Assembly: GCF_000227115.2 (NCBI RefSeq)
Contig: NC_016483.1
Location: 496,001-560,000, forward strand
Direction of reading: 5' to 3'
Length of the DNA stretch: 64,000 nucleotides
DNA from: Naumovozyma dairenensis CBS 421
Taxonomy: Eukaryota > Ascomycota > Saccharomycetes > Saccharomycetales > Saccharomycetaceae
Under the pieces are notes generated by a model. That model searched no databases, was not told where the DNA came from, and saw nothing but the letters and a program-made list of their open reading frames with translations. Of this stretch, positions 30,907-41,500 are shown in pieces; positions within the stretch are counted from its first letter, which is position 1, and the number at the start of each line of letters is the position of its first letter. The translations under genes were made by a program, and so were the position numbers.

Positions 30907-33900
30907 CTAATTCATAGATTGATCGGATCCTTTAGTTAAACCTCTACGCACGGCCAAAACACTATCTACTATCACTGCATCAACTCCAGCATCAATTTCG
31001 ATCTGAGCATTATTGGGGTCATTATTCTCAACACCATATGTAACACAAACTAATCCATTCCCTTTAATAACCTCCACTAATCTTGGAGCTTTAATAATGG
31101 GTTTCGCAGCGGAAACTATACCTAATAAATTCCAGTGGTGAGCAAACTTAATTGCATTTTGTAACGAAGCTGCTCTTGCATCAACCATCTTCATACATCC
31201 AGCTTCAGTTAAAAATAAAACAGGAAGTGATGGCTGCTTTAAGCTTAACATTATACAAACATCCGGATGGAATGATGATAATATAATATCTCGACCATTC
31301 ATGTTATCATACACATGTCTTAAAACTGTATCGACCCAATGGTTCATTTCAATAGTTATGGGTCCAATACCTTCTTCTTCTGCTTCATCAATCATAGGGT
31401 ATTTACATTCAATATTGAAGCCTACATGTGGTGGTAGTTTCTTGAATAGTTCAGGTAGTGTTACAAATGATGATGCAATGGAATGTCCACGTGAATTACC
31501 TTTGAATTGTTTAGCTTTAAACGTTTTCGTTAACCTCATCCTGTCACCAATCCAATTTCGACTAAAAATATCTGCATATTGAGTTGGGTCATCACCATTA
31601 TTTTCATTATTATTATTATTATAGTCAGGATCATTTTTATCATTATTGCTATGTTCAATATCAAAATCCGCTAGAGAATGTCTTCTTTTCTTTTCAAATA
31701 CACTACCACTTTTACCACCTTTCATATGCTTATCCATATTATTTAATTCCAAAAATTGTTCCAAAGTCAATTCATGCATAGGTATATCTACCCCTGTTTC
31801 AGCAATAGTGAAATCATGATAAATAACAGGGATATTATCTTTAGTCAATTGAACATCAAATTCAACATATGCAGCCCCTAACGAGGACGCAGCAATAAAT
31901 GATTCCATTGTATTCTCACCTAATTGTAATGAATTACTCAATTTTCGATTCATACCAAACCCACGATGACCAATGACTCTTGTTGATGTCAATGATTTCC
32001 AATACGTTTTTGTTCTACCAAATGTAACATTTTCATGAATAAATGGTTTTACTAGCATTATTTCAAAATTCACTGTACCAACAATATCAAAAGGTGAAGA
32101 TGTAGACATGATTGGTAATGTACATAAATCGGTTAGTGATCGACGATTATCACCGACAAATGTCTGTAAATGATTCACTACGGCAATACTTCGTCCTCTC
32201 AATCGCTTTTCTGTTCCCAGCTTCCCTTCTTCGTCTTCCTTTCCCTCTTCTTTTAATACTTTGTCATAAGTAGGGACTAAATCGAAATAAATAATATAGG
32301 AGTTATCTTCTTTAAATGGTACTTTGAAACTAATTGAATCAGGTATCTCTTCCTCAAATGGTAAGTCGAAAACAACTGGTGTTTGATTTAAATCATCTTC
32401 ACAGGAAATCACTAATGATAAAGCATATTCTAATTCATTCGATGATAACTTCTTGAATAACTGCGAGTCTTCTTTGAAAATAATTCCTCTATTATCCCTT
32501 CGAGTATCAGAACTACCTAACGTAATTAATAAAATTGTTTCATTCTCTTTTAGGTATTTGTGTCCAAAGGATTTGACTGGTTTAGAAATTGTCTTGAAAG
32601 ACAGTAAATTAGTGGAACTCTTTGAATTTTTAGAAGCTCCCAAGGAGGAACTCTCTGAAGAATCAGTAGTCTTCGGTAAACTTTCTCCTGTTTCCGCTGT
32701 TGCATCTGTTGCCCCTGTAATTTTAGGATTATTAACTTCTTCAATATTCTCGATTGTTAATAATTCAGCTATCTCTAGATGACCACGTAAAACTGCATGC
32801 TCCATAGGTGTCCATCCACCTTCATCAAATACTTCCATTTTACAATTATAATCGATTAAATGCTTGGTAATTTCAAAATATCCCTCTGTAGCTGCTATAA
32901 ATAGGGGAGTCCAACCAAATATCCCTTCCTTAAGTTCTGTATCTACCCCATGTTGCAACAATAGTTTGACCGTTGTAGGACAATTCAACTTACAAGCTAA
33001 ATATAATGCTGTTTCTTGGCTTTCTTCTTCTTGATAATTGACATCAAATTTGTTAGACTGTAATAATCTTTCAACGAGACATTCTTGGTTCAGTTTTATT
33101 GCTAAATGTGTCAATTGTAAGTTATCTAATACTCCTTTTTCGCAAGTAGTTGAATCCAGTATTACTTGGAGCGTCTCTACATCTCCACTTAAAATTGCTA
33201 AGTGTAAAGGCACCAATGACTCATAATCTTCCCATTCCTTCAAATTAGATGATGTAAAATTTTCTGGCCAAAGGTTCCATTCTTTCATATAAATAAGAAG
33301 AACTTTGGTTAAATCATATAAACCATATTGGCATGCATAATGCAACGGTGTACGTTTATAATCATCTCTTTGTAATAAGTAAATGCTTTGCTCCCTTTTC
33401 AATTTACCCAAGATGCTGCTTAATACATCAACAACATTATTCTTTGCGTATAAGGGATTCTTATTCATCAAGATCACATAATGATGGAAGAAGTTTCTGT
33501 TATTAATATCAGTTTCATCATTCAATGTGGGAACTATTTCTAATAAATAGTCAATACATTTTTGAGATTCATTTAAGCTTGCTTTGAGTAATAACTTAAC
33601 GAACGTCCTAAGGGGAATCGTGTTTTCCGTTCTGTCTTTTATCCTTTTAATTTCTTCTTCCAGATCTTCCACATTATCTTCTTTAATACAACAATCTATA
33701 GATCCAGGAAACTGTAATTGTTTATATTGCCGACTTTTCCTCTCTTCTATTGGAGGGACGTTTTGGAATTTATTAGCTTTGAGGTCCAGTATCTCTAGAT
33801 ACTCATTAATCATGGTATTAATATTTCTGCTTTCTTCATCCTCTGCAAATGGTAATGTAAATACCCTGGATGCAAGATAAGATTGCTGTTGAGATGTGCC

Positions 33901-34512
33901 AACTTTTTTATCAAATTTCTTGAGGATCTTTATTATACCTCTTTTATTCAACTGTGCATATTTATTCAAATCATTAAATTGTTTCTGTAAATCCATTAAC
34001 ACAGTTTGTACATCTCTAAGGTCATCAATTCTTTGATGTGGGTCCAGAAGTACAATTTTTTCCAAATTTAAAATCGACCTTCTTGAAAACGATGCTATGG
34101 ATGTATTTGAGCCCCCAATTGGTGTTCCTTCATCTTCACCATTTCTAAACAACAATGCTACATTGGCGAACTGTGGGGAATCAAGGAGACGTTGAAGTTG
34201 CCTACTGTATTCTGCGAATCTATTGTTATAAAAATTGTCGATTTTCTCGAGGTTACGGTCTAATTTGAATGAGAATTGTAATATCAATTTCCTAACTTTT
34301 TCATTCCCAAAATAATTTTTCTCTTCATTGGAAACGTCTCTTATCTTCCTTTGTGGGTTAGTTTCATTTTCTTTATTCGAGTGTTCCTCTTGATATAACT
34401 CCTCTTGTTGAATGATAATCTCTTTGATAATCTGCTTCAAACCTTTATAATCTAAGTACTGGGTTGAATATTTCGGGGTTTGGTAACTAGAAAACGTTTT
34501 CCCGAATTTCAT
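30907..34512 (-). CDS. GDE1: Glycerophosphocholine phosphodiesterase Gde1
   Basis: A 1201-residue enzyme that hydrolyses glycerophosphocholine to choline and glycerol-3-phosphate. Domain order: an N-terminal SPX domain (MKFGKTFSSYQTPKYSTQYLDYKGLKQIIKE-type start, to about residue 220) that senses inositol polyphosphates and phosphate status; ankyrin repeats at about 385-600 (TPLHYACQYG, TALYLACKLNCPTTVKLLLQHG, WTPLFIAATEG); and a C-terminal GDPD domain from about 885 with RVIGHRGFGMN and VEFDVQLTKDNIPVIYHD as catalytic motifs. S. cerevisiae Gde1 has about 1223 residues. An asparagine run (DYNNNNNENNGDD) interrupts the GDPD domain. The position after CAR1 matches YPL110C. Confidence 0.96.
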   Translation of the reverse strand: MKFGKTFSSYQTPKYSTQYLDYKGLKQIIKEIIIQQEELYQEEHSNKENETNPQRKIRDVSNEEKNYFGNEKVRKLILQFSFKLDRNLEKIDNFYNNRFAEYSRQLQRLLDSPQFANVALLFRNGEDEGTPIGGSNTSIASFSRRSILNLEKIVLLDPHQRIDDLRDVQTVLMDLQKQFNDLNKYAQLNKRGIIKILKKFDKKVGTSQQQSYLASRVFTLPFAEDEESRNINTMINEYLEILDLKANKFQNVPPIEERKSRQYKQLQFPGSIDCCIKEDNVEDLEEEIKRIKDRTENTIPLRTFVKLLLKASLNESQKCIDYLLEIVPTLNDETDINNRNFFHHYVILMNKNPLYAKNNVVDVLSSILGKLKREQSIYLLQRDDYKRTPLHYACQYGLYDLTKVLLIYMKEWNLWPENFTSSNLKEWEDYESLVPLHLAILSGDVETLQVILDSTTCEKGVLDNLQLTHLAIKLNQECLVERLLQSNKFDVNYQEEESQETALYLACKLNCPTTVKLLLQHGVDTELKEGIFGWTPLFIAATEGYFEITKHLIDYNCKMEVFDEGGWTPMEHAVLRGHLEIAELLTIENIEEVNNPKITGATDATAETGESLPKTTDSSESSSLGASKNSKSSTNLLSFKTISKPVKSFGHKYLKENETILLITLGSSDTRRDNRGIIFKEDSQLFKKLSSNELEYALSLVISCEDDLNQTPVVFDLPFEEEIPDSISFKVPFKEDNSYIIYFDLVPTYDKVLKEEGKEDEEGKLGTEKRLRGRSIAVVNHLQTFVGDNRRSLTDLCTLPIMSTSSPFDIVGTVNFEIMLVKPFIHENVTFGRTKTYWKSLTSTRVIGHRGFGMNRKLSNSLQLGENTMESFIAASSLGAAYVEFDVQLTKDNIPVIYHDFTIAETGVDIPMHELTLEQFLELNNMDKHMKGGKSGSVFEKKRRHSLADFDIEHSNNDKNDPDYNNNNNENNGDDPTQYADIFSRNWIGDRMRLTKTFKAKQFKGNSRGHSIASSFVTLPELFKKLPPHVGFNIECKYPMIDEAEEEGIGPITIEMNHWVDTVLRHVYDNMNGRDIILSSFHPDVCIMLSLKQPSLPVLFLTEAGCMKMVDARAASLQNAIKFAHHWNLLGIVSAAKPIIKAPRLVEVIKGNGLVCVTYGVENNDPNNAQIEIDAGVDAVIVDSVLAVRRGLTKGSDQSMN

Positions 34513-34886
34513 TTCTACTTATTTTACCCTACGCCCTGGTGTATTTAGCCATTGATAATACCATTAGTTTTTATCTATACCAATCGATCTTTTCAACTTT
34601 TTGAAAGAAGGTATCCTTTATATATAAGTTCTCCGATACTCCAAGTTATTATTACGTATTTTTAAACAGGAAACGTGCCAGCGCGTCTCAGAGCCATTGG
34701 CGGCTATTTATATATTTTAACGTAAATATATTCTTGACAGGAACTTCTTGGTTGTTTTCTTCCCTTCAATTCTAAGCTTACGATGCATTCATAGGAGCTT
34801 TTGATTTTGAGCAAGCTTTATGTACTATCAAGTTGATGTAAAAAATCTATAGTAGATAGTTTGTTTGAATGCTAGCAAGGGGTAAC
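34513..34886. promoter_or_regulatory. GDE1 promoter and CQD1 3' flank
   Basis: 374 bp, AT-rich with one GC-rich patch near 34675-34705. No ORF, RNA gene or Pho4-type CACGTG is seen. Confidence 0.5.
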
Positions 34887-36986
34887 TTAATAGTTAGGAC
34901 AAAGCTCATCCCATTTTACTAAATTATATAACTCCTTTATCGACAATGTCATCAATTTCCTTATCTCCAATCCCAACCAAATCTTCAACATGGTAAAAGT
35001 GTTTGTATCCTTTAGTAAACTTGTCTTGTCACCTCCGGAGAAACCATACTCCCTCAGAATGGGTAGCGAACTGTATGTATATACAAGTAAAATGAAAACG
35101 CAACATGATTTTGTTAGTAAATGTTTCTTATTGGTCTTATTTTTCAAACCCTTAATTAATGCAAAGAATACGAACCTTTCAAATAGATCCAAGTCGGGAT
35201 CCAATTGTCGCCCAATACCTTCCAATAATAAAATTGCAACTACTACAGAAACGAAATCACCTTCCATACGGACATGGTGTGATCTGACCATCGTTAACAT
35301 CTGCTCTAATAAATCTCCTATTGATACTGTTCCTAATGTAAAAGTACGTTGTTTGACTTTATCAGTTAGCTTTTTTACTTTTAAGGCAAATAGTTCCTTA
35401 TCTATTGCTGTTTCTGGAGTCCTGGATCTTTCAATCATCAATTCACCGGCCCGATATCCATTAAACCTTGCCAATGCATTGAAGAGGTCAATAAAGTTAA
35501 CTCTATTTTTGTCATTCAATTCTGTAACTAAACCTGTATCAATGAAACAAACTTGTGGAGTGTAATTTTCCAAAACATGTTTTAATTCTAAGATAAACTC
35601 AGGATCCTGTTTTTCAAATTTTTTCCTTAGAGAATGTGTAACTTTAAAATCATCAACTTCAGAGGACAATATGCTTGTACCGTACTTGTTTGTCTTAACG
35701 AAACGTATCAATACATTTCCAGGATGCAAATCAGCATGTATAAAATCATCTAAAATTAACATCTTCAAAAATGCGTCAACGAAAGGATCGCTAACCCTTC
35801 TACAGAGGTTATCGTCATTTATTTTGGTTTTTATTTTTAAGAAATCTCCCATGGGGAATCCATAAATATATTCTTCAAATAAAACATCCTTATTGCATAA
35901 ATTCAGAAATACATTGGCAAATTTAATTTGTAAATCATTTTTGAAATTTTCATTAAACCGTTTCAAATTCAATGCCTCTATCCTCAAATCCAATTGTAAA
36001 TTCATTAATATTGAAAATTGTTCCACTTCATCGGGTAAAGAAAGCCATTCCATATTCGGTAGAGAATTAATACACCTGGCGAAAAAATCCATTATTTTTA
36101 AATCTCTACTAATTTGTTTCCTTACATTGGGATGTATAATTTTGATTGCACACCATCGATTATTAGCATCATTTCCATTTCCATTACCGTTATTAGTTAT
36201 TACGTTATGTTTCTTGACAAATAATTCAGATAATTTAGCGACATAAACCTGAGCAATGGCACCGACACCTAAAGGTTTCTCATTGATCTCATCAAATGCT
36301 TCACCAAGCTCACCTACATTTAACATTTCACAAAGTACCTTCTTAGTATATTTAAATGGATGAGGAGACACATTACTATGTAGCTGACTTAATGCGTCAC
36401 ATAATGTTTTGGAAAAAATATCATTTCTTGAACCTGCCCATTGTCCTAATTTTATAAAACTTGGACCAGCATATTCAAGCGCTATTTTGACTAACTTACA
36501 CCAAAGCAACGAACCTCTTGTATCGACTTCTCCATCAGGTAACTGTATTGGCCTTCCTAGATATGTAATTGGGTATATGAGCAAAACGGGAAGGAAGATT
36601 GTTGATAACTCTAAGAACCTAAGTAAAGTGAAAATGGGTTCAATTAAACTATCTTTTATTTGGTATATGAAAACCCTTGAGAGACGTATTAACAGGTTTC
36701 TGGAACCTTCAAGTTTTGATTGGCGATCGTTTTCTAGTTTATCCCTTATTTCTCTTTGAGAGGATAAGTAAAGTCCCATTTCAAAGGTATCTCCATTAGG
36801 GTCTGATTTTAGAGTATCATTCAATAACAATGATCGATTAGACCTTTGTAGAATCTTTTCTCTGTTATAATATAAAATGCAAGCAGTAGGCAGTAGTGTA
36901 TGACGTGGTGAGGGGTACTTAAGTTTGAAAGATGATCTGTTAAAATATCTCCAGGACTGGTTCAAATGTATTCGTAGCTGTGACAT
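34887..36986 (-). CDS. CQD1: Mitochondrial UbiB/ABC1-family atypical kinase Cqd1
   Basis: A 699-residue protein related to Coq8/ADCK. UbiB hallmarks are the KxGQ motif (SFIKLGQWAGSRNDIFS), the Ala-rich nucleotide loop (GVGAIAQVYVAKL) and the catalytic segment HADLHPGNVLI. The Arg/Ser-rich N terminus fits a mitochondrial presequence, and a hydrophobic stretch near residue 115-140 fits an inner-membrane segment. In S. cerevisiae Cqd1 (YPL109C) and Cqd2 together influence coenzyme Q distribution and lipid homeostasis. I recall that the S. cerevisiae gene has an intron; here the whole protein is one uninterrupted frame. The C-terminal segment continues past the family domain with a second hydrophobic stretch. 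Confidence 0.93.
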   Translation of the reverse strand: MSQLRIHLNQSWRYFNRSSFKLKYPSPRHTLLPTACILYYNREKILQRSNRSLLLNDTLKSDPNGDTFEMGLYLSSQREIRDKLENDRQSKLEGSRNLLIRLSRVFIYQIKDSLIEPIFTLLRFLELSTIFLPVLLIYPITYLGRPIQLPDGEVDTRGSLLWCKLVKIALEYAGPSFIKLGQWAGSRNDIFSKTLCDALSQLHSNVSPHPFKYTKKVLCEMLNVGELGEAFDEINEKPLGVGAIAQVYVAKLSELFVKKHNVITNNGNGNGNDANNRWCAIKIIHPNVRKQISRDLKIMDFFARCINSLPNMEWLSLPDEVEQFSILMNLQLDLRIEALNLKRFNENFKNDLQIKFANVFLNLCNKDVLFEEYIYGFPMGDFLKIKTKINDDNLCRRVSDPFVDAFLKMLILDDFIHADLHPGNVLIRFVKTNKYGTSILSSEVDDFKVTHSLRKKFEKQDPEFILELKHVLENYTPQVCFIDTGLVTELNDKNRVNFIDLFNALARFNGYRAGELMIERSRTPETAIDKELFALKVKKLTDKVKQRTFTLGTVSIGDLLEQMLTMVRSHHVRMEGDFVSVVVAILLLEGIGRQLDPDLDLFERFVFFALIKGLKNKTNKKHLLTKSCCVFILLVYTYSSLPILREYGFSGGDKTSLLKDTNTFTMLKIWLGLEIRKLMTLSIKELYNLVKWDELCPNY

Positions 36987-37330
36987 GTTAAATTACAAGT
37001 CAACTGCACTATCCTTTTTCTGTTTGGTTACATAGTCCAACCTAAGACAATGTTTTCTCTTTGATTTCACTGAGAAGATCTCTAAGATAAAGATCTTTAC
37101 GTATATTCTCTGTGTATAGTGGAAATCGGCTTTATAGTCTATTCTCCTCATTTTGACAATTACGCACGGTATTAGTTGAAGAAGACGGTTCATTGCTATT
37201 TAAAGACAAATATAGTTCAGTCCTTCATAATCTACACGCATCCTAGGTAATATATATATATATATATATATATATCATTAAACAAATAAGCATTTCTTCA
37301 TTAATTACATTTACATTATTTTCGGTATGT
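36987..37330. promoter_or_regulatory. CQD1 promoter and ARL1 3' flank
   Basis: 344 bp with an (AT)13 run at 37250-37275. A 66-codon minus-strand ORF has no recognisable feature and is rejected. Confidence 0.55.
37250..37275. repeat. (AT)13 microsatellite
   Basis: The longest dinucleotide run in the window, just downstream of ARL1. Confidence 0.92.
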
Positions 37331-37882
37331 CTATAGTTGTTCTTCTTTTATAACTTCAATAAGCCAATCCAAACCTTCAGTGATCCCTTCACCTTTAATC
37401 GCACTCGACGCTACAATAGACCAACTTCTATCTTTCAGTTCCACTAAATTCAATTCCCTAGAGACTTCACTTGCACTCAAAGCACCTGGTTGATCTTGTT
37501 TATTGGCAAATACCAATAATGCTGCATCTTGTAATTCTTCCTCCTGTAACATCAAATGTAATTCTTTAGAAGCCGTAGCCATACGATCTTTATCTGTTGA
37601 ATCCACAACGAATATCACTGCTGCAGTATCAGCGTAATAACAACGCCAATATGGTCTAATACTTGTTTGACCACCTAAATCCCAAACGTTTAGTTTTAAG
37701 TTTTTATATGTCAAAGTTTCCACATTGAAACCAATAGTAGGCTTCGTAGTGACCACTTCTCCAATTTGTAATCTGTACAAGATAGTAGTCTTCCCAGCAC
37801 CATCTAGACCTAGGATTAAAATACGGAGTTCTTTATTGACCCCCCATAATCTATCAAACATTGAACTGAAATAACTTCCCAT
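37331..37882 (-). CDS. ARL1: Arf-like GTPase Arl1
   Basis: A 183-residue small GTPase of the trans-Golgi network that recruits GRIP-domain golgins such as Imh1. Nucleotide motifs are complete: GLDGAGKT (P loop), the DLGGQTS switch II, NKQD, and the SAIKGEG region. The frame continues 24 codons upstream to an ATG at 37954, but I chose the ATG at 37882 because it gives MGSYFSSMF, with the Gly2 needed for N-myristoylation, and exactly the 183 residues of S. cerevisiae Arl1. ARL1 lies on chromosome II in S. cerevisiae (YBR164C), so it is a sister-track gene here. Confidence 0.96.
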   Translation of the reverse strand: MGSYFSSMFDRLWGVNKELRILILGLDGAGKTTILYRLQIGEVVTTKPTIGFNVETLTYKNLKLNVWDLGGQTSIRPYWRCYYADTAAVIFVVDSTDKDRMATASKELHLMLQEEELQDAALLVFANKQDQPGALSASEVSRELNLVELKDRSWSIVASSAIKGEGITEGLDWLIEVIKEEQL

Positions 37883-39653
37883 GGTATGCGCTTGTATTTG
37901 TATATGTTTATGTGCTTCTGAGTAAAAATAGTTTATATTATTGTGATCCCCCACTATAATATTCTCTAATATTCGCTACACCTGAAGTAACGTAAGATTC
38001 CTTGTGATAAAGGATTGCGAAATTGAGTTTCTTATTCAACTTTTAACTAGCAAGTGGAACTGTCTTTCTATAAATTTAAACTAGTTAGAAATAACATATT
38101 CGATCATACAGCATGAAATAGTCAATAGAAAAAAATAACACACGTTGAGTGAGAGTGAAGTGTCAAAATTAATGAAAGCACATTTTTTTCGTTTTCACTT
38201 TGTTCTAATTTCAAAAACATTTTAGGGTTAAATATAAAGCAAATTTTTGAAAGTTGCAAAATTTTCCTGTGTTGTAGGGGTAAGTACTTTGTACATTGTA
38301 ATCTTTCCTGAACTGAACCTTTACGTCATGGGGCCCAGGGTTAAAAGCTAACATAATTTAGGGCTAGTGGTTAAAATTTATAACAAAAAACGTTGTATAT
38401 CTTGAATAAGAATATCCTCTATATGATTATTTAATTTAATTTAATTGTAGTCGCAGATTAAAACTAGTAATTGAGGTACTTATGATTTACTTAGCTTTGA
38501 ATTATCGTCTGCTGTTTTCTATTGAATTCTTCTACACAGGAAGAAGCACCTCTACATTGGAGTACGTAGTGAAGATATAATCTCTCAAACTGGGGATAAA
38601 ACATTCGAAACGGTAAATTAAGCGACACACAAGTATAACGCCATCTATTATATCAATATGCTAGTCATATCTAGCGACTTTTTGTTCCTTTATTATCACA
38701 GACTTCCTTCGTCTTTCAGCATCGTAGAAACGTCCTGTATTTGTACGTTTCATTTAATCGAGGAGTGAGATGCACACTTGAAACCATTTTTGTGTGAAGT
38801 AAAATCTCTCTACCTGCAGGCAGATGCGCCCTACCTTCATTACCGAGAGTTCTCCCAAAGAGGACAATAAATACCAAACTAGCAAAACGGGCCACAATCA
38901 AGAGGAATTTAAGAGCTAAAGCTTGTGCCCGTCCTTGCTTATTACAGAAGCAGTATCTTTGGTACAACTTATAGTTACGTTTAGAAAACCTTGGACATGA
39001 TTGGATCCTAAATCGCTGATAGATCATGAAAATGGGAAATATGACTTTATTCACAATTCTTGTTAGAAGAATTGGTGTATTAAAGACCTGGACCAATCCG
39101 TTCAGAATATTATAATAATATGGTTTCTCATAACTTCATATCTTTCAATCACTTGGCCGACATCGTGAATAAAATTCGAAAGAAGTCGATGTCGAGAAAT
39201 CACGCAGACAACAGCCTCAATAGAACCTACTCATTCGTAATACCATACTTAGAAACCAATTCTATACCACCCGATATACAAACAATACGTTCATCAAACA
39301 CGTATGTATACATTCTATTGGATGAACGTATTATTACTACACCTGGCGGTATATACCCAGTTTCTTAATATAGTACGATTTGAATCACACTTTCATCAGC
39401 TTGCTACCCACTCTGGTATTTAATAGATCCTCATCTGCATTGCTATATGTTTTTGTTGAACTCACATCTCCATGAAGTGTTCTTTACGTGTTTGTTGGTG
39501 CCAATTTGAGTCTCTCAATATATATGCAAAATTTCCAGACACCACGCAAAGCTTTTTCACTGTAGAAAAAACGAACAGCAATCTTTAGACCACCATCGCT
39601 GAAGACAATGTGAATAAAGAACCCCAATCCTGGCAACATCACCAACTATATCC
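37883..39653. other. 1.77-kb region without a recognisable gene
   Basis: This is the largest gap in the window. Its left part has Tbf1-type elements at 38222-38365. On the right are two ORFs without family motifs: 126 codons on the minus strand (38716-39096) and 82 codons on the plus strand (39120-39368). They could be remnants of a lost duplicate or chance ORFs. The region may hold an unrecognised RNA gene; I did not find convincing snoRNA boxes or a tRNA. Confidence 0.5.
38222..38365. promoter_or_regulatory. Tbf1-type elements upstream of ARL1
   Basis: TTAGGGTT at 38222-38229 and TTAGGGCT at 38358-38365 are perfect reverse complements of the Tbf1 consensus. An additional AGGGTTA lies near 38337. 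They are 340-480 bp upstream of the ARL1 start and face the empty region to the right. Confidence 0.5.
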
Positions 39654-40139
39654 ATGTCAAATCCTACAAGAAATACAAATGGTATCAAAGATCAAGCAGT
39701 CACAAAACCTGAATCTCTGAACGCTACTACAGGTGAAGTCCTAGTGAAGAAATCCACAGGCAAATCACGTGTCCGCAAAGGTCAAACGGAAGAACAATAC
39801 CAAACTCAATTATATGAATATTTCGAATTGGAAGAGGGCCCCATTCGTACTGAGGTCGATTGGATGAATAATATCAAGGAGCCCGATGATATTTTAAGTT
39901 GGGAAAAGTTTGATCTTGAAGTGAAACATGCAAGATTGGTTTTGAATGGTGTTTGCTATCGTTTGTATTTTCAAAGGCGGTATAAGGAATGTTTAGAGTT
40001 TGGTACGAAATTATTAGATTTGTACAAGCCGTATAATGAGAACCACAAGAATAAACTTAAGAAGGAGATTGATGAATTGGAATATATGCAAAAGCAATGC
40101 TTATCGAAGGACTTTTCATCCATTAATCTTCAAAAGTAG
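39654..40139 (+). CDS. Small cytoplasmic protein of unknown function, YPL108W-like
   Basis: A 161-residue hydrophilic protein with no signal peptide or membrane segment. The conserved part appears to be residues 40-150 (RKGQTEEQYQTQLYEYFELEEGPIRTE, VLNGVCYRLYFQRRYKECLEFGTKLLDLY), which looks helical and resembles a short TPR-like hairpin. The size and its position just before the YPL107W orthologue agree with S. cerevisiae YPL108W (about 168 residues), a non-essential cytoplasmic protein with no assigned function. The assignment rests mainly on synteny. Confidence 0.8.
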   Translation: MSNPTRNTNGIKDQAVTKPESLNATTGEVLVKKSTGKSRVRKGQTEEQYQTQLYEYFELEEGPIRTEVDWMNNIKEPDDILSWEKFDLEVKHARLVLNGVCYRLYFQRRYKECLEFGTKLLDLYKPYNENHKNKLKKEIDELEYMQKQCLSKDFSSINLQK

Positions 40140-40293
40140 AATTTTTTTCAACGCTACAAGGCCCGGGCGAATCAGAAAACCGATATAATGGTTATATAAA
40201 TGGGAGAAAGATCCGAAGAATAGATAAAAATAGTGTATATGTCAGTCAAGAAGAATAAAACAAAGAGAAGTATCATAACGACAATATACTGTA

Positions 40294-41055
40294 ATGCTAC
40301 TGAAACCTACACTACTCCGATTCAGTCAATATAATAATGACCTACGGCTTTGCCGTTTGAAAGTTCCCATACTGCAGATGAGATGCATCGTCCAAACCGT
40401 GACTCCGAAAATGACTTTCGAAGGAAACACTGAAGGCATTAGTACGTCAGAAGAAGCTCAAATGAGTAGAATTTTTGGCGGAAGGATTAAGGGAGAAGCA
40501 CCGAAATCAACGAGTAGAATTCTGACTGGTGGTACCAGAAATATTGCCGGTGTCAAAGTACCTGAAAAACCTATTGCGCCAGATAACTGTTGTATGTCTG
40601 GTTGTGTTAATTGTGTTTGGGAAATATATAATGAGGATATCAGATATTGGAAAAAGAAAAGGAGAGAAGCAGCAGATAAGATTAAGTTAACACATGAAGT
40701 TTGGCCAGCACGTTGGAATCCTCCATTGGGATTATTAGAAATGAAAAATGTGCCGAGGTCCCTTCGAGAAACTAAGCTCAATTATGACCGTCAAAAGGCT
40801 GAACAAGTTGAAAAAACGCCTTCAGATTTATTCACCAAAAGAGATACCCCTTTACCAAAAGCTGTTATTGAAGCTAAAAAGAGACATATAAAAGAGAGGG
40901 CTACCAAGAATAAAATGAAAGAACAAGAATCAGGTGAAAAAATTGTTAACAAGATTGATGACGATACCGAGGGTTGGGCAGGTGTGCCTGTTTATATTAA
41001 AGTATTCGCTGAATTTGAAAGTAGGCAACGAGACAAAAAAATTAGGAAGAGCTAA
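40294..41055 (+). CDS. Mitochondrial OXLD1-like protein, YPL107W-like
   Basis: A 253-residue protein with an Arg/Leu-rich, acid-free N terminus (LLKPTLLRFSQYNNDLRLCRL) that fits a mitochondrial presequence. Residues 95-120 contain PDNCCMSGCVNCVWEIY, the cysteine-rich signature of the oxidoreductase-like (OXLD1) N-terminal domain; four cysteines there could bind metal. The rest is basic and helical. It follows the YPL108W-like gene by 154 bp and precedes an SSE gene, matching YPL107W, a mitochondrial protein whose biochemical function is unknown. Start chosen at the first ATG because it adds the presequence. Confidence 0.87.
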   Translation: MLLKPTLLRFSQYNNDLRLCRLKVPILQMRCIVQTVTPKMTFEGNTEGISTSEEAQMSRIFGGRIKGEAPKSTSRILTGGTRNIAGVKVPEKPIAPDNCCMSGCVNCVWEIYNEDIRYWKKKRREAADKIKLTHEVWPARWNPPLGLLEMKNVPRSLRETKLNYDRQKAEQVEKTPSDLFTKRDTPLPKAVIEAKKRHIKERATKNKMKEQESGEKIVNKIDDDTEGWAGVPVYIKVFAEFESRQRDKKIRKS

Positions 41056-41500
41056 ACAGATTAAGTCAGATATATTCAAAAGTAATGGAAAACAAGCCGT
41101 ACCGAATCTATAAAAAAAGCTTAACTAATAAATATAACCTACCCTAATCAAGATAATATATCTATTATTATTAGTATCATCATATCCAGATATTCTCTAT
41201 ATAGCTTGCAGAAAAAGAGCATATAGTTTAACTTATACTCCTTATTTTTTGACGTTTGGCCTTCTTCTCAAAGGCTCCAAACCAGAGGTAAGTTCTTTTA
41301 ACATTGTACGTAGCTTCTGATAAAAATAAATATATCTTTAAAGCAAAATAAAATATACTGTAGGCGTAATTTTTTTAGTCATTTTTTGATTATCATTGTA
41401 TCAAAGTTTTATAAAGTTATTACATCATAAAAATAGAGTTAAATTAATTTAATTATACAAAAAGTTTCAGTTTTTCCAAGTTCAGAAAGAATCAAATGAT
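41056..41500. other. Convergent intergenic region YPL107W-like gene and SSE
   Basis: 445 bp of AT-rich sequence between two converging genes. No ORF, RNA gene or repeat is seen. Confidence 0.5.

Noticed and set aside
34990..35565. 191-codon plus-strand ORF opposite CQD1
   Set aside because: Entirely antisense to the conserved C-terminal half of CQD1, with no motif; similar shadow ORFs occur along the same gene.
37883..37954. N-terminal extension of ARL1 by 24 codons
   Set aside because: It would hide the Gly2 needed for myristoylation and lengthen the protein beyond the conserved 183 residues.
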